The notes: generated by a model not told the origin, from the sequence alone. A DNA stretch of 64,000 nt from Aldrovandia affinis (GCA_029706075.1 JAINUG010000089.1:806001-870000); one strand, 5' to 3'; shown: positions 22,081-34,010, numbered from the stretch's first letter. Program-made: numbers and translations.

Positions 22081-23114
22081 ATACATATTTACCCCAGCTT
22101 TGCACTTGCATTCATTCTGTGCACGTAAACTCATAAATATAGATTGTGCAACCCCAAATCTATGCACCACCCAATATAAACACTCTCCACACTATACTAA
22201 TCATGTAGACTCACTCCACAGCATGTGCACACTCAACCGCCTCCAAAGCCTGCTATTTTACTCTGCTACTGCAAACATTGAAAAGTTTAGTTTTTTTACA
22301 GAAATCAACAGGGAGCCTATGTAAACACTATACTTGTTACTAGTTTTGTACCACTCGAGTTTTGTTCACACCTGTTTCTACGGGAACGTGGATTCTTGCA
22401 TTTGCATAAATGGCGCACTCCTCAGAAGAAAACATTTTACATTTCACATCATTCTTGAAAATGAATGGCAGCTACCTCCGTGGGTTAGTGAATGTTAGTA
22501 GAGCAAAATGTTATTCCATTACGGGGAGCAGAATATGTTTTTTGTTAAGAGTGGGAGTTGTTTGGGTGATTATTTTGCCTCTACATAAGGCCTTGAGGCC
22601 AGACGTTGACTGAAGACAGCCTGGGCATCGTTATTCATTCTTATTTCGCTGCATTATGTAGCCAATGGTAATTATGAATCATCTCCTTGTCAGCTGACCC
22701 AATATGGCAAAAGCAAAAAATTATCATGGGAATCTAGTTCACATTTCTGTCAGAGTGAAACATTTAATGCATTATGCTTGTGTTCCTAAAACCCATTACA
22801 TTTCATTTTATGCTGTTACAGATTTTAAAGCTGAGCAGTTAATTCTGCGTGTTCTTTTTAGAAAGTCAGAATTGGCAGCGATTAAATTCAGTAGTGAATT
22901 AATGTGGAAACAGAATGTTCTGGGCTCAAAGAACATTTGCTTCTGCAGCCTTCTGTCTACACCAGGGCTGGGGTCGATTCCATTTCAATACAGAAAATTC
23001 TGGAAATTAATTGAAATTCAATTAATCAATTGAAACATGGCCATAATGATTTATGAGGATTTTATTCATTTAATTTCCATGAATGTCCTGAATTGAAATT
23101 TGAACTGAGCTCCA
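22081..23114. other. pepd: PEPD intron, nothing recognised
   Basis: AT-rich intron sequence. No exon, RNA gene or clear repeat was seen apart from a weak palindromic stretch near 22990-23060 (mirrored aattgaaattcaatt blocks). Confidence 0.5.
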
Positions 23115-23803
23115 ATCTTACATTTACATTTACGGCATTTAGCAGGCGCTCTTATCCAGAGCGACTTAAACAAAGTGCATTTAAACATGGTAAGATTAAT
23201 CAAAGTTAGTGCAAGAGATCAGTGTAGTAACACTGCAACAGACATCATCATTAGCAGCTGCACGGTGGTGCAGTGGGTAGCCTATAACACAGGGGAAAGA
23301 AAAGTTAGTTTTTCTCCCGTGTCAGCGTGGGTTTTTTCATTCAAATTTTTAAACACGTAAACAGTGGTGATGGGAGTTAATTAATGTCGAGAATCAGTGG
23401 TAGTGGAGTCTGAAGAGGTGGGTTTTAGTCTCTTGCGGAAGATGGCCAGTGATTCCTCGGTCCTGACCGAATGCAGAAGATCATTCCACCACCGGGAAGT
23501 CTGGGCAGAGAAGAGGCGAGACCGTGAGGAACGGCTGCTGGGCGCCCGGAGGGATGGAACAGTCAGTTTGCAAGAGGAGGCAGAGCAGAGGGGTCTAGCT
23601 GGGGTGTAGGGTGTGATGAGTATCTGGTGGTAGGAGGGAACGGCTCCCCTTGTGGCCTGATATGCGAGCACCAGCGATTTAAATTTGATACGTGTTGCTA
23701 TTGGGAGCCAGTGCAGTGTGGATAGTAGTGGAGTGACACACAAGTGAACTTGGGTGGGTTGGGTCGGCCCCAATCTGCTGTTTACACACAGATACATACC
23801 CAT
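23115..23803 (-). mobile_element. L2-type LINE 3' fragment (reverse transcriptase C-terminus)
   Basis: A - strand frame (23803-23381, ending in an in-frame stop at 23381) contains the conserved end region of the L2-clade protein: LHWLPIATRIKFK, VPSYHQILITPYTP and SRWWNDLLHSVR, then EESLAIFRKRLKP. The LINE 3' tail lies at 23115-23165, where on + the run tcttatccagagcgactta reads, the same tail used by several SINEs here. A degraded SINE head (23258-23345) lies within it. The 5' part is missing, as is usual for truncated LINE insertions. Confidence 0.8.
23258..23345 (+). mobile_element. Degraded SINE fragment
   Basis: The blocks gcacggtggtgcagtgggta and ctcccgtgtcagcgtgggtt match the head and body of the SINE at 8679, with the middle lost. 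It lies inside the L2 LINE remnant. Confidence 0.6.
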
Positions 23804-23817
23804 GTATTAATGCACAT

Positions 23818-23870
23818 CTTGTAAGTCGCTCTGGATAAGAGCGTCTGCTAAATGTAAATGTAAAATGTAC
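23818..23870 (+). mobile_element. L2/SINE 3' tail fragment
   Basis: Contains gtcgctctggataagagcg followed by tctgctaaatgtaaatgta, the shared LINE/SINE tail, here on the + strand and facing away from the LINE at 23115-23803. Only the tail is preserved. It ends about 100 nt before the last PEPD exon. Confidence 0.75.
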
Positions 23871-23972
23871 ACAAGGCATAATCGGAGGAGCTTCCTGTCC
23901 GTGTGCTCTGGCCATGTCGCCGGATCTGAATGGCGGCGTTGGCTGAGGCGCCGTGTTTTGTGTCCCATCCAG

Positions 23973-24116
23973 GTGCGCATCGAGGACGACATCGCAGTGA
24001 CGGCGAATGGCATGGAGCTGCTCACCTGCGTCCCTCGCACCGTGGCGGAGATCGAGGCGCACATGGCCGAGGGCTCCTCCAAGTCCTTCAGCCCCGTCGT
24101 CAGCCAGAAGCCCTGA
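23973..24116 (+). CDS. pepd: PEPD last coding exon, metal ligand Glu452 and C-terminus
   Basis: Encodes [19 protein letters not shown] and [12 protein letters not shown], ending [10 protein letters not shown] with TGA at 24114-24116. The Glu of RIEDD corresponds to Glu452 of human prolidase, so all five metal ligands are present across the exons. The acceptor is cccatccag. The C-terminal tail after the EIEAHM helix is variable between species, so its difference from human is expected. Taken together, the six exons encode about 271 residues, equal to the matching part of the human enzyme, and the gene appears intact here. Confidence 0.96.
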   Translation: MRIEDDIAVTANGMELLTCVPRTVAEIEAHMAEGSSKSFSPVVSQKP

Positions 24117-24570
24117 GGACCTCCGAACACAAAGCTCTCTCCGTCACCGCCACGCCGGCTGTGATTTGTGTGACACCCCCATGATTTGATTAAAACAGAA
24201 GACAAGCATGGGGATCAAATCCAAACAGTGAACACACCAATAAAACCTTTATAAACAGTGGAAAAAAAACATATTTACCGCTTGAATTTCCATGTACACA
24301 AATAGATTTTAGGCTGTTTAATCCAATGTTGCGCTTCAAGGAGTAATGACGGTATTGGATTTGTACGTTTTTAAAGAGGAATGCAACAGATGTTTTGCTG
24401 TGGCTACGGTTCCACATTAAAATCAGTATTAAATCATTTTTGATCTCAGTGCCTAGCGAATTGCTTTATCCGCACTAAATATATTATCGAATCATTTATT
24501 TTGTACTCTTACGGACATGATTTGTAACGCAGTATGTACGAATAAACATTTCATTTTCTGTAGCAAAAGT
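24117..24570 (+). terminator. pepd: PEPD 3' UTR and poly(A) signals
   Basis: AATAAA hexamers are present at 24239-24244 and 24541-24546, each followed by a T- or GT-rich stretch (tcattttctgtag, then gtcattgtgtttcatc after the second). The second is the stronger candidate for the end of the gene. The true cleavage site is inferred. Confidence 0.6.
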
Positions 24571-24656
24571 CATTGTGTTTCATCTCCCCACCATAGAGAA
24601 CCTTTTTAAGCAGTCTCTGAGATCAAGCGTTCCATTGACACACAGAAGGGTTAGAG

Positions 24657-24859
24657 CAGTGGTGTGAAACTCATTCCATCACGGGTCGAGTGTATGCCGG
24701 CTTCTGTTGCAACCAGTGCCCTACACCAGGTGATTTCAATTAGTTCCCCTCCTTGGTTGAAGAAGTGAGCTAATTAGTGAAATCACCTGGCATAGTGCAT
24801 TGGTTGCAACAAAAACCTGCATACACTCGTCCCTCGATGGAACGAGTTTGACACCCTTG
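24657..24859. mobile_element. Palindromic hAT-type MITE with perfect 8-bp target duplication
   Basis: The ends cagtggtgtgaaactcattc and gaacgagtttgacacccttg are imperfect inverted repeats. The inner halves also mirror each other (gcatacactcg/cgagtgtatgc, caccaggtgatttc/gaaatcacctgg). The 8-bp repeat ggttagag occurs at 24649-24656 and 24860-24867, the length expected for hAT elements. It has no coding capacity. It lies about 100 nt past the likely PEPD poly(A) site. Confidence 0.85.
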
Positions 24860-24904
24860 GGTTAGAGTATAGCCATGATTTTACAGTTACAGTTAGTTTG
24901 AGCA

Positions 24905-25305
24905 AGTTTTTTTTTTTCTTTTTATTTGATTTTTTCCAGTTTTCTCCCAGTTTGGTAGCCAATTACATTGATTTATTTTGTTTTACCCTCCCCACACGAG
25001 TCTGCCACTCGTCTCTACGAGGCAAGCTAATTCTCCGTAGGCAGTGAACTCTGCTTCCTTCAAGATGGAATTCGCCCACGTTCTGGAGACTCCCTTACAT
25101 GATCCACGGCGGACACGAGCCGGCTCACTCTGCCCTCTCCCCCTGGGGCGGACAGCCAAATCCCGCCCCCGATTGGGGCTAACGACCAGGGCCTGGTCCA
25201 GGATCTGGTAGAGATGGGTTTCGCACCACGTTCCTGACAGACAGCGTACATCGTATCGGACCAGCCAAAATAGGGTGTGTTAGACCGCTACGCTACCCGC
25301 CACCT
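24905..25305 (-). mobile_element. tRNA-derived SINE, near full length
   Basis: On the - strand the head has an A-box-like segment (gcgggtagcgtagcggtct) and a B-box-like segment near 25220. The body contains the reverse of ccctggggcggacagcc, and the tail the reverse of ttctcccagtttggtagcc, followed by an A-rich end (T-rich on +). It is the same family as the copy at 4861. No exact target duplication was found. Confidence 0.8.
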
Positions 25306-25654
25306 CTCAGATGTATTTTGAGTTACAGTGCAACTACAGCTGGAAAAGGCTGATGTGATCTAATCTGCAGCTGTAAGAGCAGCTAAACCTGCTCTACCAA
25401 TCTTGTTTTCTTGTGATTGGAGCTCCTAATGCACAGCAGTTGACACGCTGTCATTTCCCCATCTCTCAGGCAAGCAGTGCCAAGAAACGGTAATGATTAT
25501 TCAGCATACCTTGTCAATTCAAGGATGGTTAACAAGACCACAAGCATATTTAATATGCATTATGTATTATACATACAGTCCAAATTTGTGTTTCAATATA
25601 TTACATTAATTAAACAACAGCTGATGAGAATATTTTTTTAATGCATTATATGCA

Positions 25655-26210
25655 TGTCACTGCCAAAATAAAGGAAACACCAACGTAAAGTGCCTTTATA
25701 GGAAGTTGGGTCACCACGAGCTGCCAGAACAGCTTCAATGCACCTTGACAAATTCTACAAGTGCCTGGGACTCTATTAGAGGGATGCAACACCATTCTTC
25801 CACAAGAAATTCCATCATTTGGTGTTTTGTTGATGGTGGTGGAAAATGCCATTTTGTGTTCAATTGGGTTGAAATCTGGTGACTGATACAGCCATGGCAT
25901 ATGGTTTACATTATTTTCATGCTCGTCAAACCATTCAGTGACCACTTGTGCCCCTGTGGATGGAGGAATTGTCATCCTGGAAGAGACCACTCCCACCATG
26001 ACAGGAATGCTTCACCATAGGATGAAGGTGCTCATTCAGAATAGCTTTGTATTTATTGGCATTTACCTTGCCCTCTAAGGGGTTGAGTGGACCTAAACCA
26101 TGCCAGGAAAATGCACCCCACACCATAACAAAGCTGCCAGAACCATTCACCATGAGAAAAACAAGGTTTCTTTTCGTCAGGTCCGCTTGTTAAGAGCAGG
26201 GTGAAGGATG
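25655..26210 (-). mobile_element. Tc1-like transposon fragment
   Basis: The left end, gtcactgccaaaataaagga, matches the terminal repeat of the Tc1-like element at 56261, and the inner sequence is homologous to it in reverse orientation. Frames on the - strand keep pieces of a Tc1 transposase, for example MVNGSGSFVMVWGAFSWHG and GLFQDDN, plus SPDFNPIEHKM with the conserved NPIE signature, in different frames. The right side is truncated after about 26210. It is inactive. Confidence 0.75.
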
Positions 26211-26604
26211 GAAGGTCAAAAATGTTGGTGATTTATAAGATAGACATCGATTCACACTACATCATTATTAATATTATAATTATTGCTACAGTAACTATAA
26301 ACAGTACCTTATAGTAATGTAAATATTGATGGTTAGGTTTAGAAACCAAATCAAAATGAGGGGGATGTGGTACTCTAATAAACTTTTACAATGTTTTACA
26401 ATGGTTGCAAGATACAGGGTTGAATGGAAATCACAGTTTATGTTTACTGCAGTCTCCTTGACTACACAATGCTATGGAGACTATGTTCTTGCTCCACAGA
26501 GGCTGCACCTTACTGTTTGTAAAATAAAGTCCTCATATTTCCATGACAACGCACAGGCACCTGCTGCACAGATTTGTCAGACCCTTCTGGCACAGAGCAA
26601 TGGA

Positions 26605-26895
26605 TGTGATAGACTGGCCAACCTATTCGCCCTACACAGACTGGCCCTACACAGACTGGGCCAAGCTATTCACCCTACATAGACTGGTCAGGTCACCCTA
26701 TTCACCCTACACAGACTGGCCACCCTATTCACCCTACATAGACTGGCCACCCTATTCACCCTACATACTGTATACTGGCCAACCTATTCACCCTACATAG
26801 ACTGGCCAACCTTTTCACCCTACATAGACTGGCCAACCTATTCACCCTACATAGACTGGCCAACCTTTTCACCCTACATAGACTGGCCACTAGGG
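26605..26895. repeat. Minisatellite, main block, units of about 28 bp
   Basis: Units built on tattcaccctacatagactg followed by gccaaccta recur about ten times with small changes (cacaga/cataga, accta/acctt/accct). A + strand open frame through it is only repeat translation. Two further units are stranded at 28447-28502. Confidence 0.85.
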
Positions 26896-27129
26896 TGATT
26901 TTATAATAATCAAACAAGATGGCAATGCAAAAATTATTTTATGTGGTACTAATAACACTGAACTGAATTCATTGCGGTTTAGGGGTTGCTCAAAGCCACC
27001 AAAGTTTTACACTATGTCGGGGTTACTCATTGCGCGGCTCGCCAAGCTTTAATTTGTGGCTCGCAGTCAATACATGTAATTCATAAAAATACTCGCTATT
27101 CACATTAACACTGCGGCCGCCAGATTCTA

Positions 27130-27531
27130 GGTGTTGCGGTCGCTGTCTCCATGCGCTACAATGCCATACAGCGCTGTATCGCCAATAACGCTGGCAATCC
27201 GTGCGTCCAAAGGGTCGACTTTGTCCTCCCCGAGTCTCACCAATGTCCCTCTTGTACCCAATCACTCGCTTTTTGGCAGTTTGACATCAAACCATTTTTT
27301 CTTCACTTCTGATACAGATCTCTGTTCAGAAGATACCGAATTAACAGAATCCGTCACTTGCTCCCATGCAGCAGTTTTTCTTTTATTTGTTATCCCTACA
27401 CTAAATGAACCAAACAATATATCTTGTTTAGATTCTACCTCCGCGACGAGAACATATATCTCGCTTTCAGTGAGGTTTCTTTTTTTAGTTATCTTCGCTA
27501 TTATTCCAGTGAGATAAAGCAATGTTTTCAT
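27130..27531 (-). pseudogene. Harbinger-type Myb/SANT-like DNA-binding protein remnant
   Basis: The open frame 27531-27262 reads MKTLLYLTG, then KRNLTESEIYVLVAEVES, ILFGSFSVGITNKRKTAAW, SVNSVSSEQRSVSEVKKKW and FDV. This is the trihelix Myb/SANT-like domain found in the second protein of PIF/Harbinger transposons and in its domesticated relatives (NAIF1-like). After a frame change the C-terminal continuation is readable at about 27243-27130 (RLGEDKVDPLDARIASVIG and GDTALYG), ending in a stop. The family's role is to bind the transposon ends and help the transposase enter the nucleus. The DDE transposase itself was not seen here. Confidence 0.7.
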
Positions 27532-28045
27532 GCGGCCTTTAAAGGGATGTTTTCTAACATATATGGCTAATTATGGGCGGTTCTGTATGCAAATACTTAG
27601 AATCGTGCATGAGCAAAGAGGGTAGAACAATTGGTATTTATCAACACGGAGTGTGTGTACGACCTGTGTGCGCATGTTTGATAAATCCGGATTTTTCTGT
27701 GCGTAGGGACATTCTAAATTTCGTTCGTACTTTTTCTACGCAACGTTTATGCATGAAGCCCCAGGATTGTATTGGCTGCATTATATATTGTATGCTGTGA
27801 GGTGACAATTAGTAGGCATATATGCTTGGTTGTGGTGGCTTTTGGTGTTTTGCTGTAAAATTGGCTCTCCTATTGACTTTGTCCTGCCAGTGTGGCTCTC
27901 CTGAAAAAAATTGTGAGGATCACTGCACTATGTAAACATTATACACCATAACAAAAAAATACAACACTGTTTGCCCAAAACCTCTTCATCATTTACTGAT
28001 GTGTGCAGAATCAGTAGTGCACAAAACACGGATTACTAACACGGA

Positions 28046-28297
28046 TTACTTCTGCAGAGCATCTTTTGAGGCCTTTGAGAATGCCTTTCTGTGTGCCTCA
28101 ACTACCTGAAGGAGGTACTGGACCTGCTCCTCATCCTTTGTCCTGGCTTTTGTAGTGAAGGACTGAATAAGCGACACCTCTCATTCTGCATTATCATTGA
28201 TAACATTGAGTGATGAAATCTGCTGTTGTGCCTTGCAGAATGATTCATCCTGCTCCCAGTCAGCAGGGTCCACATCCAAGAATGTTGAAGGAATCTT
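28046..28297 (-). pseudogene. Unrecognised coding-like remnant
   Basis: On the - strand an acceptor-like sequence (agtatag) is followed by the frame KIPSTFLDVDPADWEQDE, then FCKAQQQISSLNVINDNAE, a TGA, then EVSLIQSFTTKARTKDEEQ, VQYLLQVVEAHRKAF and SKASKDALQK, ending in TAA at 28046. Composition and reading through the stop look like genuine protein code. It could be the last exon of a transposon gene, since it is on the same strand as the Myb remnant, or a dead host gene. I do not recognise the family. Confidence 0.4.
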
Positions 28298-28446
28298 CTA
28301 TACTTACAAGGCAAAAGTTACAACATGCTTGAGCAATCTCTAAATATTATTTAATTCTCAGAAAAATTTGCATTAGTTACTTTTTCATTAAATGTCACAA
28401 AATAGTGGGTTCTGAAAATTTGAATTCATTTTTTAAAAACACTCTA

Positions 28447-28502
28447 CTGGCCACCCTATTCGCCCTACAGAGACTGACCAGCCTATTCACCCTATATAGA
28501 CA
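28447..28502. repeat. Minisatellite, detached block
   Basis: Two diverged units (ctactggccaccctattcgc, then agcctattcaccctatatag) of the array at 26605-26895, left on the far side of the composite insertion. Confidence 0.7.
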
Positions 28503-30394
28503 ACGTGCAACTTTGTGTAACTTTGGAATTCATTAGGTTAATCAAGTGTTTTTTGTTTAAACTCTATACTGTTTTGATTATGATATTCATTATGTGGTTT
28601 TTAAAGTTACACATTAAACCAAACCACTGAGGAAAAACATCGTACCTGTATTTTTCTATCAGGAAAATCATGGGCCGTCTGAAAGCGTTAAAGTAAATTA
28701 AGGCATTACACGACACATGCACTGAACAGAGTTGAAAAATTGTGCAGGGAAAACCATAGATATTGCTTAAGAGGTGCTGTTTAAATATTACCTCCCTAGC
28801 CATTTCATCGCTGGTGAAATATTTACTGGTTCATAAATCTGTAGGTCCTTCGCAAGGTGGCAAGAATGGATGATGTCTCTGGAGATAGAGATGAACAGGT
28901 TCCATCTAAAGACCCATCTTTCTGTCAGTTGGCTATGGCTGCAGACCCCTTGGAAAGAAAACAGAAATAGATTTTTTCAGCGGTGATGTTACGTGAACTG
29001 AATCCCACACGGTACGCAAGCTGTGAATAGCAGAATTTAAAAGGGTTGCTTTTTTTAGATTCTCAGACTTTGTTATTAAGGAATGATTAACAAGCCAGTT
29101 TTCTACGCCAAGCTTCATCCCTCACGTCTTTCCCACAGAATATGTCCCCTAATCTCCACAAAATTCCAATTTCATGTTGCCTATTTATAGCAGTTTTACA
29201 AATGTGCTTTTGTGCCCCTCCCCCCCCCCCTTGATGTCATTAATTATGCACATCAGTCAATATTTCATGGTATTTCTTTATCGCTCTTTTGAAAATGTGG
29301 TATTTTCATATTCTTTTACTTTTTTGCAATTCCACATCAAATGACTGTTTGAAGGTACTCCCTCTGTCAGCGCACACCTGGAACCTAGAAAGCATTGTGT
29401 CAAAAAGCAGAATATTTTAAAAACCTAACAGAAAAAGCAATTTCAAAAATGCATTGAAATGTGAACCCCTTTTCTGGATTATGCTCTGAAAGGCTTTTTT
29501 GTATCAGACCCATTGATGATGACACATGTGCTTCGATGTATACTGTAGAGCTGACCTGTAAAGTATTACCTCATGCTGGTCTCATGCAATATTCTTGGTG
29601 AGAACTTTCTGCATTTATACAAGTATTTACCTTTTTTTAAATATCAGAATAACAATTTTAATTATTATTATTATTGTTATTTTCTTTTAACAATGCAGAT
29701 TTGATCTCCAGAGTTCCAAAGGAACATCTAACATTATTTTCATCGACAGATGGAAGAGCAGCCAACCGGATAAATAGGACACAATTTGGAAGCCAGAACA
29801 TTAGTTAATGTGGACTGAGACAAAATAAGTGAGTTAAATGCACAAGGCTGACAAGAACCATTTCACAGCATTTTGACACCGTGCCTGCAAACTATTTGAC
29901 ACAATTATATTTGAAATAGAAGGTTTCCTTTGAATAGGCATTCAAACCAACCATATATTATGCCAGTTCATTAAAAATGTCAGAATCAGAGTGCCTGTAT
30001 AATGCTACCATTGTTTTATTTGTATTGAATGATTTGCTACCATTGTTACAATAAAGCCAAAGTTACTGCCAGGAAAAAGGAACTCTTTCAGTGCCAATGA
30101 TGATAGAACCCCTGACAGGGGCCACCAGAGGATATATAAAGATGTATTGCATAAATGGAGAAGGGATCAACATATACCAACACATATAAATAATATGATA
30201 TGCAACTATTTTACAGGAAAATAAATATTTGTCATGAGCCTTGCTTCATGTTAAATGTTTGTCCTTAGGCCATCTGGTATACCCACAAATTAACATATGC
30301 AGCTAGTTATATTTGGCCTGGTTATTGGGCTTAAAATGCTAAAGCAGTTACAACCCCAGCCAACTTAAACTCAAGCTATCCATAGCAGGATTAA
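28503..30394. other. Intergenic sequence, nothing recognised
   Basis: AT-rich sequence with a short poly-C run at 29219-29230 and a small (ATT)n stretch near 29660. No gene, RNA gene or identifiable element is supported. Confidence 0.5.
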
Positions 30395-30535
30395 GCCAAT
30401 TGTGGTCCACAACTGTGGAAGCATAGGCGGTTTATGACATAGCTCAGGCTTGAACCTGCAATGTGGTAGTCTAAAAAGCCCAGCTTGCACTGGTGGTGAA
30501 TGTCTTACCAACTGAGCCACCTGGAGGCCTGTGTG
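30395..30535 (-). mobile_element. tRNA-derived SINE copy
   Basis: On the - strand it begins aggcctccaggtggctcag (A box: tggctcagttgg) and has the B box gcaggttcaagcc about 60 nt later. That spacing fits a tRNA-derived head. The body beyond the head is short and the end is unclear. Confidence 0.6.
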
Positions 30536-32769
30536 CTCCCATGTGTTTGAAACCTCATGAGGATCGTCTGAAGGATGGACCTTAGGCGGCAGCATTCCAA
30601 TTAAATTTGTTCCGAGGTAGCACATCAGACAAGGACCAATTACACGAATAACCTGATATTTCGCTGAACTGGCTGTCGAGGATGTATTGCTCTAAGGAAT
30701 GCTGATGGGTGTTGTAAGTATAGTAGAATGACATCTACATACAGGCAGAATTTGTGCTGCGAGGTTTTATTTGCGATTCCTCAAATGTCGTTATTTTTGG
30801 TGAATGGCGGTAGGCAGGGGTTCAGTTATTATTGCGTAAAGAGAAGGAGATAATAGACATCCTTGTCTGGATCCTCTAGATAATTCAAGTGGTTGTGATT
30901 TTTAACCACAGGTGATGACTGAGGCAAAGGCAGATAGATACTGGGTTTTGATCCACTGAATAATGGATTTGTCTGTGCTGAAATGTCCAAGTGTGATGAA
31001 ATGAAACCCTTTTTTTCTGCATTAAGGAGTGAATAGCTGTGAGGGTGTCCCTGAATAAATTGATTAAATGTAATGCCCTGTGTATTTTGAAGGATTTGTC
31101 GAAGGTCTGGTTTTATGAAGACCGCTTTGGTCTATGTGGATTAATGAATTAATGACAGACAATAATCTTGCAGCCAGCACACCACTTTGTGTCTGAATTT
31201 CGAAGTGGCATTAGACTTGCGCAAAATTTACATCTTAAAATGATTGAAAAAATATTGTTTTAAAAGGCTGCGTTCAGGTGATGGGGTGATATAGAAAATA
31301 TACCAAAACCACTCTATGTGAGAAGGGGATTCTGAAGGAAAGATTTGTTTTATTATTTAAAAAAAGACTTGCACTACCAAAGTCATTTTTTAAATAAATA
31401 AATTTATCCTTACACCTTTTTGCTTGGAGGAAATAAACAAGACGTGTTTCAGCTCTATTGGTCATCATCAGTGCCGTAGGTGTGTTGCAGTACAAGGATG
31501 TTTAAAGGCCTGAGATTTATTCATTAGAACACGGGGGTGTCAATAACATTCAATACATTAGTCAATTAGTCAATCCATTAAGTGCAATCACAATCGTGTA
31601 TAACTGACACCCATGAGCACCTAACCATGACAACATGGTTCCAAGGCAATAACAAAGCAAATACAGATAAAGATGATGCATTATTTACAATGTGGTAAAC
31701 ACATTCATTACTGGATAATTACTGGGAGCCCATTTTCACCAATAGTTATATCAACTATTTCCAATACATTTTTGATTGAGCAGTTTTTGTGAACTTTCTA
31801 TAATACCAATTAAAAACATTTTCTTTTTTGTTGATTTGCTAGTAAATGTTATATGGCTGTGGACGATTATTAGTGCTACAGATTGTATATTTAACTTAAT
31901 AATTTGTTATGATTGCTTGGATATTTTGGGAATAAGTGGTTCACACCCTTGCCCTCTTGTCACAATTTGTTAGCTTGTTTAATTTATTTATTCTAAAATT
32001 ATAATTAAATTATTCAATCCTCCAAAAATGCTTTTTAAAATTCTTTATTTGTTTCAGATTTTTTGACCTATGCTATCGGAGGCCCCCCTCAATGCTTTTA
32101 AAATGCAGTTTTCCACAGAAGCAAAGGGTCTCATGGTGTATCTCGTTTGTGTCTGAAAATGATGTCCATTTCTTGTGTATGCAAGAAATTAGTGTGATTG
32201 AATCTGGACATAGTCAGATATCATTTTAGGATTAATAGGATTTTCTGTTTTATGGAAATATTATTTTCTTGTTTATAAATGAGAAACAATAAATATACAT
32301 AGTTTCTTGTGGCTTGCTTAATGAACGCTACATTTAAGAAAAAAACAATAGTAAATTTAATAGAAAAATCTTTATTGTTTTTGTGCATTCTCTCTGTGGA
32401 AGCTCATGATACCTCAAAGTCCTCTTGGAACTTAAGTTAAAGTGTTTCTCTTTTAAAAATGTAATATTTTGAGTTTGTTCCTTCAACTCTGTACTTATAA
32501 CTAGACTTGGCTTCTCTCTGGTAGCTCATTCTTGGGTCAGTGTGTACTCCGTGCAGAGTAAGGTAGAAAGTATGTGGTACTAGGATTGACTATGAGTGCC
32601 ACTCACTGTCATATAAGCCCTATTGCATTAGTAATTTGAGACCTGCTTTACTGGATTGATGCGGAAATGGGACTAGTTCATTTTTGGGTACGAAGCAGTA
32701 TGTAATCAAGATATCCATGCAGTTTTTCTTACAAGTTTAACATTGCCTCCCTACAATTTCTAAGTGCAT
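30536..32769. other. Intergenic sequence, nothing recognised
   Basis: AT-rich, with no coding frame of convincing composition on either strand and no clear repeat family. Short open frames are chance frames. Confidence 0.5.
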
Positions 32770-32890
32770 TATGCAGCAAGCTCATTCTGCTTTTATCCCT
32801 CCCCCCTCCCTGGGGCGGACAGCCAATTGCCGCCCCCTAGTGGCACTCCCGGCCAGAGCAGAAACTGGCGCGACCTGGTGGAACCTTGCA
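32770..32890 (-). mobile_element. SINE fragment
   Basis: Contains ccctggggcggacagccaat and the following block (ccccctagtggcactcccgg), which match the bodies of the SINEs at 20690 and 47558. Head and tail are lost or very degraded. Confidence 0.65.
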
Positions 32891-33699
32891 AACCAGCTCA
32901 AATATAAGCGGCAGATTTTCATCAATGTTTTCCTCTCTATCTTCTGAGCTCTGTTTTTTAAAGTCAGTTATAGGAAATATTACACAATACCTCATGCCGT
33001 TTCCATCGATTACATTTTATTTTGTACATTTGAGTGACATTTCAAGAAGATTGGAGTCCAGTGGAATGTGCGCATCCATAGATTGTACCAAGCAAGAGAG
33101 CCTCAAACACTCTTCATGCTTTTATTAGGGACACTGACTAGTATTACTCAGAAACAGACTTTTAAAGGGTAAGTGAAAAAGAAATCTAAATTTCATATTA
33201 CATGTGTGAAAAAGTAACAAGATACACATGTCATGTTAGACAAAAAGATAAGACTTTTGTAACACACCAGCAAGTTGCAGTTTTAATGAAGAAGCATGTC
33301 ATCGCCACCCTTCACAGCTGCAAGAGATAAGAATTTGAATGGGTCAGATAGGTTGCAACCACTGTGATTACACAGTTTCACAGGCTTTAACTGGCTAGCT
33401 AGTTGCTTAAAACGGATATATTTCATATCTACTTAGCTAGCCCAAATTAATCAGAAATGACTTCTGAATGTTTTATTTACTATTGAGCTGTGGTTCGCAT
33501 TTCAGAAATATTCCTCTTCTGGCTCAATGTAAAATTTGATGGAAAAGTTCAAGCATTTTTGTTCACATCACCTCGAACATCAAATCTCTTTATCTTTATC
33601 AATTATTATGGCACTCGATTCGTTTCGACTTGACTCAATTATTATTTGTAAACTTTACATAAGTTCTGAGCTGAAACATGAACCCCATAATTTATTCTA

Positions 33700-34010
33700 T
33701 GTGAGCTGCCTATCAGGGATGCGGTTCGAAACCTGTCTGTGCCGGACCGGCCCTGACCGTTATCCCCAATCAGGGGTGATATTTGGCTGTCCACTCCTGA
33801 GGGAAGGTAGGGGGGTCGGCACGAACTTGCTGTGAAGCACGTAAGGGTGTCTCCAGAAAGGGGGTCGATGAGTTCCGTCTCGAAAGAGGCAAGCTATCCT
33901 CTGAGGCCGGCGGCGAGTTTGTGGGGGAGGGGTATCATTTAATAAATAAATAAATAATAAATTAATAAGGGGTATAATTGGCTTCCAAATTGTGGAGGAA
34001 AATCTGAAAC
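33700..34010 (+). mobile_element. tRNA-derived SINE, 5' truncated
   Basis: It keeps the B box (gcggttcgaaacc at about 33720), the body with the cggaccggccctgacc and aggtaggggg blocks, and the tail ggggtataattggcttccaa. An internal (aaat)n expansion lies at 33940-33966. The A-box half is missing. Same family as 4861. Confidence 0.75.

Larger units (their letters stand above)
26896..28446. mobile_element. Composite insertion splitting the minisatellite
   Basis: This 1.55-kb stretch separates two parts of one tandem array. It holds a Harbinger-type Myb/SANT ORF remnant (27130-27531, - strand), a block at 27560-27770 resembling Harbinger upstream sequence (ttcgtacttt, ctacgcaacgtttatgcatg), and an unidentified coding remnant (28046-28297, - strand). 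Clear inverted ends were not found, so it may be several insertions. Confidence 0.45.
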
